From positions 310,001 to 374,000 of the forward strand of contig NZ_SUPW01000002.1 in NCBI RefSeq assembly GCF_013337285.1: 64,000 nt of DNA, given 5' to 3'. How positions within the stretch are numbered: the stretch's first letter is position 1; every line of letters begins with the position of its first letter. Shown in pieces: positions 52,292-62,862 of the stretch. A program made the translations under genes and the position numbers. A model generated the notes under the pieces. It was given only the letters and a program-made list of their open reading frames with translations. It had not been told where the DNA came from and did no database searches. Source of the DNA: Agrobacterium tumefaciens. GTDB taxonomy: Bacteria > Pseudomonadota > Alphaproteobacteria > Rhizobiales > Rhizobiaceae.

Positions 52292-53202
52292 CGGTTGCCA
52301 CCACCTTGCGCGGGCGCGCCGGACAAATACATGTGCATGGCGACCAACGCCTCGGAGGCGAGATGATCGGTGCGGTGGAACACGAAATTCCAGCCCAGAC
52401 GGCGCAGCGATGATGACAGCGCCTCGCGTCTTGCGAGATAGGCGCGGGTGTAATCCTCGCGAATGGTCTCGGCGCGGCCGGAAACCAGTTTTTCGCCGGT
52501 CTCGGGGTCGCTGAATTCGGTGCGGCCTGAATAGGGGAAGGTTTCTTCGGCCGGATCGGCGATTTCCACCACATGGCCGCGCAGTCCGCGCCGGGCAAGC
52601 GGCGAAATCCGCTCCATCACGTTTTTCGCATCATCGAGAAAATCGCCGATGAGCACGATGTCGCTTGCGCCGCGGATCATGCCTGTTTCCGGCATGCCCG
52701 ATGTAAGCGGCGCATGCATGAGGGCGGTGGCCAGACGTTCGGCGGCGTTTCTGGCTGAGACCGGCTCCATGATGCCGGGGCAGCCGATGCGCTCGCCGGA
52801 GCGTGCGAGGATTTCCGCCAGCGCCAGCATCAGCACCAATGCGCGGCTTTCCTTGGAGACGGAACCGAGGGTGGATTTGAACATCATCGATGGCGACATG
52901 TCGGCCCAGAGCCAGATGGTGTGGGCTGCCTCCCACTCCCGGTCGCGCACATAGGTATGGTCGTCGCGGGCCGAGCGCCGCCAGTCGATCCGCGACAGGC
53001 TTTCGCCTTCGGCATAGGGACGGAACTGCCAGAAATTCTCGCCGATGCCGCGTTTGCGGCGGCCGTGCCAGCCGGCGGTAACGGTGTTGGCGATGCGCTT
53101 TGCCTCGACCATGCAGTCCGGCACCAGTGCGGCACGCTGGCGCGCGCGCGCCAGAACTTCGCTACCCGGCGTCTTGTCTACGATCTGGCCGATGGATGCC
53201 AC
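52288..53202 (-). CDS. DUF58 family protein
   Basis: A 304-residue protein. The DUF58 signature GIGENFWQFRPYAEGESLSRIDWRRSARDDHTYVRDREWE is at about residues 52-92, followed by a VWA-like fold (WLWADMSPSM, DIVLIGDFLDD). DUF58 proteins partner MoxR ATPases. I chose the GTG at 53202 because aaaggag lies 5 nt upstream; a GTG two codons earlier overlaps that site. It is the second gene of the operon, 37 bases after moxR. Confidence 0.88.
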   Translation of the reverse strand: MASIGQIVDKTPGSEVLARARQRAALVPDCMVEAKRIANTVTAGWHGRRKRGIGENFWQFRPYAEGESLSRIDWRRSARDDHTYVRDREWEAAHTIWLWADMSPSMMFKSTLGSVSKESRALVLMLALAEILARSGERIGCPGIMEPVSARNAAERLATALMHAPLTSGMPETGMIRGASDIVLIGDFLDDAKNVMERISPLARRGLRGHVVEIADPAEETFPYSGRTEFSDPETGEKLVSGRAETIREDYTRAYLARREALSSSLRRLGWNFVFHRTDHLASEALVAMHMYLSGAPAQGGGNR

Positions 53203-53239
53203 AGGCACTCCTTTCGCGAAAGGTTAGGCACGCGTCTTT

Positions 53240-54250
<1,011 letters not shown>

Positions 54251-54388
54251 GTCGCTCTCCTCATACCTTCGCCGCCGAGCCTATATCGCCCTGCTTACAG
54301 CTTATTGCTCTCTTGGCCGCTGACAAGCGCCATTCGAATGACTATGTCGTGACTTAGTATTTCCTTATCGGCAAAGCGAGACTCGAAT

Positions 54389-55018
54389 ATGGCAGCGGAG
54401 ACGATAAATTCGGCTGATGATGCGGCGGGGCTGGCGGCGATGATTTCCCGCGCCTCCGAGCAGACCGGCGACGCCAAACGCGGGCCGGCCCCGGTGGAAC
54501 GCTGGAATCCACCCTTTTGCGGCGATCTCGACATGGAAATCCGCGCCGATGGCACATGGTTCTACCTCGGCACGCCCATCGGCAGAGCGCCGCTGGTGCG
54601 GCTGTTTTCCACGGTTCTGCGCAAGGATGAAGACGGCAAGACCTACCTCGTAACTCCTGTGGAAAAAGTCGGCATCCGCGTGGTGGATGCGCCTTTCGTC
54701 GCCGTGGAAATGAAGGTGACGACGGGAGAGGCGGATGGCGAACCGCTGCTGACCTTCCGCACCAATGTTGGCGATGTGGTTGAGGTTGGGCCGGAGCACG
54801 CGCTGCGCTTTGAAATTTTCGGTGAGAACCGCGAATTGAAACCCTATCTTCTGGTGCGTGGCCGGCTGGAGGCTCTCGTCTCGCGGGCGGTGATGTATGA
54901 TCTTGTGGCGCTGGGAGAGGTGATCGACGTGGATGGCGTCGACATGTTCGCCGTGCGCTCGGGCGGGATGATCTTTCCGGTCATGCCCGCCAAGGAACTG
55001 GAGCGGCTTTCGCAATGA
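54389..55018 (+). CDS. DUF1285 family protein
   Basis: A 209-residue soluble protein. The stretch VERWNPPFCGDLDMEIRADGTWFYLGTPIGRAPLVRLFSTVLRKDEDGKTYLVTPVEKVGIRV is the DUF1285 signature: two tandem beta-rich modules of unknown function. It diverges from moxR and overlaps the CoA pyrophosphatase gene by ATGA, starting a three-gene set with it and the CCA-adding enzyme. This order is conserved in alphaproteobacteria as far as I recall. Confidence 0.88.
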   Translation: MAAETINSADDAAGLAAMISRASEQTGDAKRGPAPVERWNPPFCGDLDMEIRADGTWFYLGTPIGRAPLVRLFSTVLRKDEDGKTYLVTPVEKVGIRVVDAPFVAVEMKVTTGEADGEPLLTFRTNVGDVVEVGPEHALRFEIFGENRELKPYLLVRGRLEALVSRAVMYDLVALGEVIDVDGVDMFAVRSGGMIFPVMPAKELERLSQ

Positions 55019-55650
55019 ATTCGACGACTGACTTCAAGACTTTTACCGCAGCCGATTTCCGCCGCCGGATTTTGCAGGAAGGCGAGGGCGTGGCCGAGCG
55101 GGAAAATGGCGACCATGTGCTCAATCCGGGCGTGGTGCTGTCTGGCAACGGCATCCGGCTGAAGGATGCCGCAGTGTTGATACCAGTTATCGACGATGGC
55201 AACGATGCGCGGGTGATCTTCACCCAGCGCACGGCAACCCTGCGCCAGCATTCAGGCCAGATTTCCTTTCCTGGCGGCGGCATCGATGCCGAGGACCGCA
55301 CGCCGGAAGAAGCGGCGCTGCGTGAGACGGAAGAGGAGATCGGCCTGTCGCGTTCTTTCGTGGAAACGGTCGGACGGCTGCCGGATTATATTTCCGGGAC
55401 GGGTTTTCGCATCAAGCCGGTGCTGTCAGTCGTCCGCCCCGGCTTTGATTTGACGCTTAATCCCACTGAGGTGGATGAGGTTTTCGAGGTGCCGTTGTCC
55501 TTCCTTATGGACCCGGCCAATCACGGGCGCGGCAGCCGCATCTTTCAGGGGAAGGAGCGGTTTTTCTACGAAATGCCCTATGGCGAGCGCTACATTTGGG
55601 GCATTACGGCGGGCATCGTGCGGACGATTTACGAGAGGTTTTATACATGA
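55015..55650 (+). CDS. CoA pyrophosphatase (NudL-like Nudix)
   Basis: A 211-residue Nudix hydrolase. The Nudix box GGGIDAEDRTPEEAALRETEEEIGL is preceded by TLRQHSGQISFP, the extra UPF0035 motif that marks coenzyme A pyrophosphatases, which split CoA into 4'-phosphopantetheine and 3',5'-ADP. It overlaps both neighbours by 4 bases, so the three genes are translationally coupled. Confidence 0.9.
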   Translation: MNSTTDFKTFTAADFRRRILQEGEGVAERENGDHVLNPGVVLSGNGIRLKDAAVLIPVIDDGNDARVIFTQRTATLRQHSGQISFPGGGIDAEDRTPEEAALRETEEEIGLSRSFVETVGRLPDYISGTGFRIKPVLSVVRPGFDLTLNPTEVDEVFEVPLSFLMDPANHGRGSRIFQGKERFFYEMPYGERYIWGITAGIVRTIYERFYT

Positions 55651-56903
55651 ATAGCCTTGCCGGGCAGGACTGGTTCGAAAAACCGGCGCTGAAGCGCATC
55701 TTTGCGCTTTTGAATGCCGATGGCGGCGAGGTGCGGATCGTCGGCGGCGCAGTGCGCAATGCGCTGATGGATCTGCCGGTCGTCGATGTCGACATGGCAA
55801 CGACGCTTACCCCCGATGTGGTTGTTCAGCGAGCGAAAGCAGCTGGTATCAAGGCGGTGCCAACCGGCATCGAGCACGGCACGGTGACGCTGGTGATCGA
55901 TGGCGAAGGCTTTGAAGTCACGACTTTGCGCCGCGATGTCGAGACCAATGGCCGCCATGCGCAGGTGGCTTTCGGCACCGACTGGCAGACCGATGCCGAG
56001 CGGCGAGACCTCACCATCAACGCCCTTTATGCCAACGAAAAGGGTGAGATCATCGACCTTATCGATGGCCTTCCCGATGTGGAAACCCGCACGGTGCGCT
56101 TCATCGGTGATGCGGCGATGCGGATTGCGGAAGATTACCTTCGTATCCTGCGGTTTTTCCGCTTTTTTGCCCATTATGGTTCAGGCCGGCCCGATGCCGA
56201 TGGCTTGCGTGCGAGTGCGCGGGCCAAGGACAAGCTTGGGACGCTTTCGGCCGAGCGGGTGTGGAGCGAGCTGAAAAAACTGCTTTCCGCGCGTGATCCT
56301 TCCCGCGCCCTGCTGTGGATGCGGCAATCCGGTGTTCTGACGGAAATTCTTCCCGAAACGGAAAAATGGGGCATTGATGCCATTCACGGGCTGGTGGCGA
56401 CGGAGCAGTCCCTCGCCTGGGCTGTGGACCCGATGCTGCGGCTTGCCGCCATCGTGCCGCCCGACAAGGACAGGTTGGCGGCACTTGCGACGCGGCTGAG
56501 GCTTTCGAAGGCTGAGGCGGGATATCTTGCGCATTGGGCTTCCGCCCCGGTGATCGACCCTGACATGAAGGAGACGGCGCTTGACCGGCTGCTTTATCGC
56601 CAGGGTGTCGAGGGTGTGAGGACGCGGCTGAAGCTCGCGCTTGCCTCGGCCCGCGCCGACGTCTCTGCGGGTGATGCGGCGATGCAGAAAGTGGCGTGTC
56701 TTTCGACGCTGCTGACGAGAGCGGAAAAATTCAAAAAACCGGGATTTCCGTTGAGCGGTGCGGATGTGATGGCCGCCGGCGTCGAGGCTGGCCCGAAGGT
56801 GGGCGAGGTGCTGAAAAGTCTCGAGGAAAAGTGGATCGACGTCAATTTCTCGCTGGACCGGGCAGCGCTGACCGCCCGGCTGAAAACCATGCTGGAGAAT
56901 TGA
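55647..56903 (+). CDS. cca: CCA tRNA nucleotidyltransferase
   Basis: A 418-residue enzyme that adds the 3' CCA end to tRNAs. The nucleotidyltransferase core has RIVGGAVRNALM and VVDVDMATTLTPD with the metal-binding acidic pair. The template region has ERRDLTINALYANEKGEIIDLIDG, and FIGDAAMRIAEDYLRILRFFRF is characteristic of class II enzymes and poly(A) polymerases. The start at 55647 lies in the preceding gene's stop (ATGA) with gagagg upstream. Poly(A) polymerase is an alternative, but alphaproteobacteria commonly carry cca of this type. Confidence 0.9.
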   Translation: MNSLAGQDWFEKPALKRIFALLNADGGEVRIVGGAVRNALMDLPVVDVDMATTLTPDVVVQRAKAAGIKAVPTGIEHGTVTLVIDGEGFEVTTLRRDVETNGRHAQVAFGTDWQTDAERRDLTINALYANEKGEIIDLIDGLPDVETRTVRFIGDAAMRIAEDYLRILRFFRFFAHYGSGRPDADGLRASARAKDKLGTLSAERVWSELKKLLSARDPSRALLWMRQSGVLTEILPETEKWGIDAIHGLVATEQSLAWAVDPMLRLAAIVPPDKDRLAALATRLRLSKAEAGYLAHWASAPVIDPDMKETALDRLLYRQGVEGVRTRLKLALASARADVSAGDAAMQKVACLSTLLTRAEKFKKPGFPLSGADVMAAGVEAGPKVGEVLKSLEEKWIDVNFSLDRAALTARLKTMLEN

Positions 56904-56929
56904 GACCGCAGCGATGACGGCGGTTCGGC

Positions 56930-57115
56930 TTAAGCCGCATTTGCCTCGTCGCGGATGCGGGCCTTGATGTTGTCGATCATATTTTCGCGGATCGTGGTTT
57001 CGCCATGGGCCGAGCGCATATGTTCCACCGTGCGGCGGACAACTTCGGCGTCGTCATCGGCGCGTGTATGCCAGGCACAGCCGGGCACGAGCGTTCCACA
57101 TTCAAACAGTCTCAT
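56930..57115 (-). CDS. DUF1059 family small protein
   Basis: A 61-residue protein: MRLFECGTLVPGCAWHTRADDDAEVVRRTVEHMRSAHGE is the DUF1059 pattern with its conserved cysteines and histidine, which could bind a metal. Function is unknown. Gggaggt lies 8 nt before the ATG at 57115; a longer upstream frame is not needed. Confidence 0.85.
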   Translation of the reverse strand: MRLFECGTLVPGCAWHTRADDDAEVVRRTVEHMRSAHGETTIRENMIDNIKARIRDEANAA

Positions 57116-57248
57116 TGGTTTTACCTCCCTGTTTCGAGTGAGGGACAGCATTGAAAGAACATGCTGTCCCTCTGCCAAGAAACGAATGGTCGCCGCTTAT
57201 GTTCCAGAGCGGCACCCTTCGACCCTGTTCGGGTCTCTATTCTGGTCC

Positions 57249-57518
57249 TTATTCTGGCATTGCCCAGCACTGGAAAACAGAGGATGTGCCGGCTGCCGGA
57301 ATTTTTGTACGAGGCATTTCGTCATTGGCCGCCCGCCGTGCCGTGGTTTGTCCGGCAAGGGTGCGCTTTACCTGTTCGACATAAAAGGAATGCGGCAGTT
57401 CGCGATCGCCCGTGGCACGCATTTCCGCTGCCAGGCGGTCGATCAAATCAGGGGTATCGATGGAATGCTGCGCTTCCTCGGGGGAAGCAGAAATAGGCAT
57501 GCTGTTCGAAGTAATCAT
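57249..57518 (-). CDS. Small hypothetical protein
   Basis: An 89-residue protein of unknown function starting MITSNSMPISASPEEAQHS. It has a helical middle (PDLIDRLAAEMRATGDRELPHSFYVEQVKRTLAGQTTARRA) and no signal peptide. A strong ggaggag site about 10 nt before the ATG at 57518 supports it. I do not recognise the family. It is probably expressed from the short AT-rich region 57540-57620. Confidence 0.6.
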   Translation of the reverse strand: MITSNSMPISASPEEAQHSIDTPDLIDRLAAEMRATGDRELPHSFYVEQVKRTLAGQTTARRAANDEMPRTKIPAAGTSSVFQCWAMPE

Positions 57519-57640
57519 GACGATAGCTCCTCCAGTACGTCTGCGGGAGGAGACTATCACTGCCTTGATTTTTCCATAAGTCCTAATTTGCGCTATTTGC
57601 GACAAATTGGCTGATGAGCGTCAAATTTGCGTGAGGTTTT

Positions 57641-58552
57641 TTAAGGCCAGCGCACTACTGGCGGCAGAGACGACAGGATCGATTCGACATTGCCGCCGGT
57701 CTTCAGGCCGAAGATGGTGCCGCGGTCGTAAAGCAGGTTGAATTCCACATAACGGCCGCGGCGGATAAGCTGCTCGTCGCGGTCCTCTTCCGTCCAGGGT
57801 TGATTGAAATTGGTACGGACGATTTTCGGATAGACCAGATTGAAGGCGCGGCCGACATCCTGCACGAAGGCGAAATTGGCGTCCCAGCCGCCCTTTTCTT
57901 CTTCCGGGTGGAGCCAGTCGAAAAATATGCCGCCGATGCCGCGGGCTTCGTTGCGGTGCTTCAGGAAGAAGTAATCATCGCACCAGCTTTTGTAGCGCGG
58001 ATAATCGGCGACGGGGTGGCGTTTGCAGGTGATTTCGAAGGCGCGGTGGAACAGCTGGGTATCTGCGTCCTCCTGCGTCCGTCTGCGGCCCAGTACGGGT
58101 GTCAGATCCGCGCCGCCGCCGAACCAGTGGCTGGTGGTGACGACCATGCGGGTGTTCATGTGCACGGCCGGGACATTGGGGTTGACCGGATGGGCGATCA
58201 GCGAAATGCCCGAGGCCCAGAAGCGTGGGTCTTCTTCCGCACCCGGTATCTGCTGGCGGAATTCCGGCGAGAACTCGCCATAGACGGTGGAGGTGTGCAC
58301 GCCGACCTTTTCGAAGACGCGGCCTTCCATCATCGACATCTTGCCGCCGCCGCCTTCGCCATTGTCACGCAGCCAGTCCTTCTGCACGAAGCGGCCGGGC
58401 TCCTGATCCGACAGGGGGCCCGTCAGGTCGTTCTCGAGCGTTTCGAAGGAGGTGACGATGGTGTCGCGCAGATGCTGGAACCAGGCTTGGGCAACGGCCT
58501 TCTTGTCTTCGATGTCCTCGGGCAAGCCCTTCGGCAAGATTGGCCGTTCCAT
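57641..58552 (-). CDS. hemF: Oxygen-dependent coproporphyrinogen III oxidase
   Basis: A 303-residue HemF that converts coproporphyrinogen III to protoporphyrinogen IX in aerobic heme synthesis. All hallmark segments are visible: [85 protein letters not shown] and [34 protein letters not shown]. aaggag lies 7 nt before the ATG. A RIME-like repeat begins only 14 bases upstream of the start. Confidence 0.97.
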   Translation of the reverse strand: MERPILPKGLPEDIEDKKAVAQAWFQHLRDTIVTSFETLENDLTGPLSDQEPGRFVQKDWLRDNGEGGGGKMSMMEGRVFEKVGVHTSTVYGEFSPEFRQQIPGAEEDPRFWASGISLIAHPVNPNVPAVHMNTRMVVTTSHWFGGGADLTPVLGRRRTQEDADTQLFHRAFEITCKRHPVADYPRYKSWCDDYFFLKHRNEARGIGGIFFDWLHPEEEKGGWDANFAFVQDVGRAFNLVYPKIVRTNFNQPWTEEDRDEQLIRRGRYVEFNLLYDRGTIFGLKTGGNVESILSSLPPVVRWP

Positions 58553-58565
58553 GCATAGTCTCCTT

Positions 58566-58667
58566 AGAGCATTTCCAGGAAAAGCGGTATCGCTTTTCCG
58601 TCAGGACAATGCGTAAAAATAAAGAGCTAGAGCGTTTTCGCGATTCGAAGAAAAGCGGAAACGCTCT
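58566..58667. repeat. RIME-like intergenic repeat, copy B
   Basis: A 102-base element with ends agagcatttcc and ggaaacgctct, the internal hairpin aaaagcggtatcgctttt and the core cgtcaggacaatgcgtaaaaa. It aligns end to end with the copy at 32513-32615. It abuts the ribosome site of hemF and lies between hemF and the divergent small gene. Confidence 0.9.
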
Positions 58668-58783
58668 AGGTGAAGTCGATTCCCCGTCGCGTCTAGCAGG
58701 TGCCGGCTTCATGCACAAATTCGACTCGCCAAGTTCACATGCGGACACTATCTTTATCGATGTAGGTGCCAGAGGTGAATATC

Positions 58784-59059
58784 ATGACGAAATTTGCCGG
58801 ACCGCCGCCCCTCGACGGGCTGAAGCGCAGGATTGCCAATCACCGCAGGGAACGCGAAAGCGCCGGCGGTGAACAAAAACGTGACGGCATGTTCGTGCGG
58901 CAGACCTTCTGTCTTGAGCGTGAAGAGGCCCGCGCCAAGGCGCGCGAATGGTTCGACAGCTTTCCCAAGGCCGCCTATTGGACGGAAGTGGAAAGCTGGC
59001 GGCAGCTGGAAGGCGACCGCATCGAATTCACCATGCGGCGTTTGCCCTCGGCCGATTGA
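58784..59059 (+). CDS. Small hypothetical protein
   Basis: A 91-residue protein: basic N-terminal region (LKRRIANHRRERESAGGEQKRDG), then CLEREEARAKAREWFDSFPKAAYWTEVESWRQLEGDRIEFTMRRLPS. No signal or membrane segment. The ATG at 58784 follows agaggtgaatatc. I do not recognise the family. It faces the convergent Na/Pi cotransporter gene. Confidence 0.65.
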   Translation: MTKFAGPPPLDGLKRRIANHRRERESAGGEQKRDGMFVRQTFCLEREEARAKAREWFDSFPKAAYWTEVESWRQLEGDRIEFTMRRLPSAD

Positions 59060-59072
59060 ACTTTAGAAATGC

Positions 59073-60725
59073 TCAGGCACGCGGCTCGGCGTAACGCAGG
59101 CGGCTTTCGATCAGCACACCGCTTTCATCCAGAATGGGGTGGGCCACCGTTACGATATGAGCGTTGATGCGCTTCAGATCCCGCAGCATGTCGAGATGCA
59201 GCGAGCTGGTCTGCATGCTTTCTGCCAACCCGTCGCGCAGCCGCTCCAGATGGCGATTGGAGGACTGTTTCTCGAGGCGGCGGATGTCCACCTTGCTTTC
59301 CATCAGCCGGCGGGCGAGATCGAAATCGCCGGTGACCAGAATGCTCTGGGCAGCGCGCAGGTTCTCGATGGTCATGTCGAACAGGGTCTTCAACTCCTCA
59401 TAACCGTCATCGGAAAACTTGAAGCTGTTCAGCACTTTCTTGCGAATCTGCTCGCAGATGCCTTTTTCGATGATATCGCCGATATGTTCGAGATTGATCG
59501 CATAATCGATGATGGCGATCGAACGGCGGGCTTCCTCGTCGGAAAGCCCCCTGCGCCCCAATTGCGAAAGATAGACCTTCACCTCCTGCTGACGGCGATC
59601 GACTTTGGTTTCGAGGAGCGAAACTTCCTGAAGCGGTGCGAGATCATTGTGCTTGAAGGCGTTTTCGGCGCGGATCAGCATGCGCTCTATGCTGTCGCCC
59701 ACGCTCAGGACCTCGCGGGTGGCGTTGGCCAGCGCGACGACCGGCATATCAAGCGCCTGCTGGTCGAGGAAATTTGGACCATCCTCAGCCTTCGGATCGC
59801 CCGGCACCAGCTTTGCCATCAGGTCGGATATGAGCCCGGAGAAAGGCCAGGCGACAGCTGCCAGAATGACATTGAAGATGAGGTGGGCATCGACTGGCAA
59901 CTTGGCGGGCGAAAGCGGCAATTGTTGCAAATACGTTGCGCCGTAAGAGGCGAGCGGCATGGCGATGAGGCAGCCGATGGTGCGCACCACGAGGTTGCCG
60001 ATGGTGATGCGCCGTGCAGAGGCGGGGCCGGAGAGTGTGGCGATGACGGGCGGAATGGCGCCGCCGAGATTGGCGCCGAGAATGAGAACAATGATGAGGC
60101 CGGCCGACAGCGTGCCGGTGGCGGCCAGCGACAGGATCAGCACCACGACGGCGAGGCTGGAGGAGGAGACGAAGGCAAGCACGGCGGAAAAGATCAGCGC
60201 GACGGGCCATGCGCCATCCAGCAGGCCGATGAAAACGCCGAGTGCCGGCGAAGCGCGCATCGGCTCGGTGGCGCCGCTCAAAAGATGCAGCGACAGAAGC
60301 ATGAGGCCAATGCCGATAACCGCCGTTCCGCCGCCCTGTCTGGCGTTGGAGCTGCCTTTTTTGAGAATGATGCCGGAAAGGATCAGAAGCGGCGACAGCC
60401 ATTCCACGCCGGCCGCCACAATCCACGCGGTGACGGCGGTGCCGACATTGGCGCCAAGCAGCACCACCTGCGCCATGCGCGGTTTGATGAGGTCACGTTC
60501 GGCGAAGGAGGCGACGGTGAGTGCCGTTGCCGTCGAGCTTTGAAGTGCGACGGTGGCGAAGAAGCCGGAAAAGAACGAACGCGGGCCGTTCTGAGTGCCG
60601 GTGGCCAGCACGCTTCTGAGTTTCATGCCGAAAGCGCGGGTGACGCCGTCCTTGACCTGCGCCAAGCCGAAAAGCAGCAGCGCGACCGCGCCGAGAAGGT
60701 TGACGATGACAATGGTGGATTGCAT
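59073..60725 (-). CDS. Na/Pi cotransporter family protein with PhoU-like domain
   Basis: A 550-residue protein. Residues 1 to about 310 hold two copies of the Na/Pi-cotransporter module with QSSTATALT and ASRRITIGNLVV-type segments and about eight TM helices. Residues about 340-540 are a helical PhoU-like domain (LEHIGDIIEKGICEQ; the E/D..H pattern of metal clusters). Such fusions import phosphate with sodium or act as regulatory phosphate exporters. The ATG at 60725 follows ggagacgtcgc; an ATG five codons upstream is less likely. Confidence 0.9.
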   Translation of the reverse strand: MQSTIVIVNLLGAVALLLFGLAQVKDGVTRAFGMKLRSVLATGTQNGPRSFFSGFFATVALQSSTATALTVASFAERDLIKPRMAQVVLLGANVGTAVTAWIVAAGVEWLSPLLILSGIILKKGSSNARQGGGTAVIGIGLMLLSLHLLSGATEPMRASPALGVFIGLLDGAWPVALIFSAVLAFVSSSSLAVVVLILSLAATGTLSAGLIIVLILGANLGGAIPPVIATLSGPASARRITIGNLVVRTIGCLIAMPLASYGATYLQQLPLSPAKLPVDAHLIFNVILAAVAWPFSGLISDLMAKLVPGDPKAEDGPNFLDQQALDMPVVALANATREVLSVGDSIERMLIRAENAFKHNDLAPLQEVSLLETKVDRRQQEVKVYLSQLGRRGLSDEEARRSIAIIDYAINLEHIGDIIEKGICEQIRKKVLNSFKFSDDGYEELKTLFDMTIENLRAAQSILVTGDFDLARRLMESKVDIRRLEKQSSNRHLERLRDGLAESMQTSSLHLDMLRDLKRINAHIVTVAHPILDESGVLIESRLRYAEPRA

Positions 60726-60899
60726 GCGACGTCTCCTCACACCCGCCGGCGGATTGTCCCGGCGAGGGCGATTTTTAATTGCCCGGCTAATCAGTATAGG
60801 AGCGTAAACGCCTTCGGTACAGGCCGGGTTGCGACAGTTTCGCGGTAAAATTGGTCAATCTTTATGTTTGCCTGCAAAAATGGCTACAAAGATGGCAGG

Positions 60900-61373
60900 T
60901 CAGGCCCATGCCGTCTGGCGCAGGGCCTCGCCGGTGATCATTGCCGCCGACATGGCGACGTTGATGGAGCGTTGTCCGGGCATCATGGGGATGATGATTC
61001 GCTCATCCGCCTTGTCATGCACGTGGTCTGGCACGCCGGCACTTTCCCGGCCAAAGAGCAGGATATCATCGCTGCGGTAGCTGATGTCAGTATAGGGCAG
61101 GGCGGCCTTCGTGGAGGCGAGAACAAGGCGGCGGCCAGTGGTCGCCCGCCATTCCTCGAAGCGCTCCCAGCTGACATGGCGCATCAGCGCCGCCGCGGCA
61201 ATATAATCCATGCCAGCGCGTTTCAGATTGCGGTCGGAAATATCGAAGCCGGCCGGCTCGATGATATCGACCCCGAGGCCAAGGCAGGCGGCCAATCGCA
61301 GAATGGTGCCGGTATTGCCGGGAATATCGGGCTGATAAAGAGCTATTCTGATTTCGGGCCTGATTTCGGGCAT
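60900..61373 (-). CDS. trmL: tRNA (cytidine(34)-2'-O)-methyltransferase
   Basis: A 157-residue SPOUT methyltransferase. IALYQPDIPGNTGTILRLAACLG at the start and the knot motifs LLFGRESAGVPDHV and IIIPMMPGQRSINVAMSAAM are those of TrmL (YibK), which 2'-O-methylates the wobble base of tRNA-Leu. Length is right for a minimal SPOUT enzyme. Confidence 0.94.
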   Translation of the reverse strand: MPEIRPEIRIALYQPDIPGNTGTILRLAACLGLGVDIIEPAGFDISDRNLKRAGMDYIAAAALMRHVSWERFEEWRATTGRRLVLASTKAALPYTDISYRSDDILLFGRESAGVPDHVHDKADERIIIPMMPGQRSINVAMSAAMITGEALRQTAWA

Positions 61374-61607
61374 GGTCTTCTCATTGCGGTTGGCGTGCCT
61401 GCCCGATTATCACGAGCGGGGGGCGGGCAACAGATGCGGCACAAAAAGTCCCTTTCCGGTGCCGTTGCCGGGCGGATATTCATTCGCGTGACACACAGGG
61501 CGGCTACCCATTCATCAGCACATCGTCAGGCCTGCCCGGAACAGCGGACGTGGCCGTCACGATACTTTTCGAGCCGGATTTTCTGCACGCAACAACAGGA
61601 GGACGAC

Positions 61608-62483
61608 ATGTCCGAACGGGTGAATTTTGTCCATCTGACCGATCTGCATATCGGCAATCCTCAGGTGCAGGATGATGATCTTTATTCCGAGACCTCGGCC
61701 ACGTTGTCCGCCACGCTCACGCAGATCAAGGCGCTGGTGCCGCCGCCGGAATTCATCGTCGTCAGCGGTGATCTGACCAACCGGGGCGATGTCGGCAGCT
61801 ATGAAGAACTCAAGCGCCTGATGGCTGAGGCGGAACTGGATATGCCGGTGCTTTTCGCGCTTGGCAATCATGACCGTCGCGACGGTTTTTATCCCGTGAT
61901 GCTTGGCCGCAACGAAGATCTGGATGCGCCCTACGACCATTCGCGGGTGATTTCGGATATCCATGTCATCGTCATGGATACCAGCGTTCCCGGCAAGGTC
62001 GGGGGCGCCTTCGAACCAGGCCAGATCGAATGGCTCGAGGAGGAACTCGAAAACCATCCGGACCTGCCGAAGCTTCTGGTGATGCACCATGCGCCGGCGC
62101 TCGATTTCGACCGTCCCGACGCGGAGTGGGAATCTCTGTCCTTCGACGATACCGAGGCGCTGGACGAAGTGTTGTTCGAACACGACGTCATGGGCATTCT
62201 GGCGGGCCATATCCATTATGATCGCATGTCGCACTGGCAGGGTATTCCCGTTGTCGTCGGCATCGGCCAGCATTTCGCTACCGACCCGTTGTGGCTGCAT
62301 GAGGGTGTGCGCATGCTGTCCGGTGCATCTTTCGCCATCGGCACGGCGCGGGATACCGGTCTGACCGTCACCTTCGCGCCGCAGCCCAGCGATCGCCGGG
62401 AACTCAAGCGTCATACGCAGGCCGGCATGGTTGAGCTTGTTACGGAATATGAGAGCGGGCAGGCGCAGGACGCAGCTGAATAA
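61608..62483 (+). CDS. Metallophosphoesterase, GpdQ/Icc-like phosphodiesterase
   Basis: A 291-residue calcineurin-like phosphodiesterase. The dinuclear-metal motifs are LTDLHIG, VSGDLTNRG, LGNHDRRD, MHHAP and LAGHIHYDR, in the spacing of class III cyclic-nucleotide or glycerophosphodiester phosphodiesterases. The acidic C-terminal tail (ESGQAQDAAE) is unconserved. It starts 9 nt after caggagg. It is a second member of the superfamily in this window, not closely like the one at 39623-40573. Confidence 0.88.
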   Translation: MSERVNFVHLTDLHIGNPQVQDDDLYSETSATLSATLTQIKALVPPPEFIVVSGDLTNRGDVGSYEELKRLMAEAELDMPVLFALGNHDRRDGFYPVMLGRNEDLDAPYDHSRVISDIHVIVMDTSVPGKVGGAFEPGQIEWLEEELENHPDLPKLLVMHHAPALDFDRPDAEWESLSFDDTEALDEVLFEHDVMGILAGHIHYDRMSHWQGIPVVVGIGQHFATDPLWLHEGVRMLSGASFAIGTARDTGLTVTFAPQPSDRRELKRHTQAGMVELVTEYESGQAQDAAE

Positions 62484-62862
62484 GACGACATATCCAGATT
62501 GAGTGATGGGCGGAAACCTTTGCGGGTAAATCCGCCCATTTTGTTATGTTCGACACAATCGGAAGTTTTCTGGCCCATCCAGTATCTTTCCGACTGGTCA
62601 TTGATTATTTTTTGCGCTACAAGGCCACATCTTCAACACCAGCTAGGGAGGTTCTCATGGATATTGACATTCGCTTTCGCCTCCCGGCCCCAGTAGTGCC
62701 GCTGCTGGCTTAGGTGTTACCCCGCGGTTTGACCGCGTTTCCCATTTCTCGATTCGTCATGTGGCTGTCACGGCCATATCCAAAGACTTTTCCGTTCCGT
62801 CGTGAGCCATATTTGCGTTTGCTCACCTTTCGATGGGGCGATTGATTGCCGGAGCTTGGCCT
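62484..62862. other. Leader region of the ABC transporter gene
   Basis: 379 bases. The first 170 should hold the promoter; nothing conspicuous fits both boxes well. A small ORF with a strong ribosome site follows (62657-62713). Then come two hairpins: cgcggt/accgcg (62723-62737) followed by ttt, and gtgagc/gctcac (62802-62826) followed by cttt. The ABC gene begins 37 bases later. The layout suggests translation-coupled attenuation. Confidence 0.5.
62657..62713 (+). CDS. Candidate leader peptide upstream of ABC exporter
   Basis: An 18-codon ORF, MDIDIRFRLPAPVVPLLA, with a near-perfect ribosome site (gggagg, 5 nt before ATG), much stronger than most genes here. It is followed 9 bases later by a small hairpin with a T run, and 149 bases later by the ABC exporter. 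Pro-rich arrest-like composition would fit a ribosome-stalling leader that senses a drug or translation state. The function is inferred only from layout; the peptide matches nothing I know. Confidence 0.5.
   Translation: MDIDIRFRLPAPVVPLLA

Noticed and set aside
59139-60848. A 569-codon open frame antisense to the Na/Pi cotransporter gene
   Set aside because: Same reason: it shadows a well-conserved membrane protein and has a composition-driven sequence.
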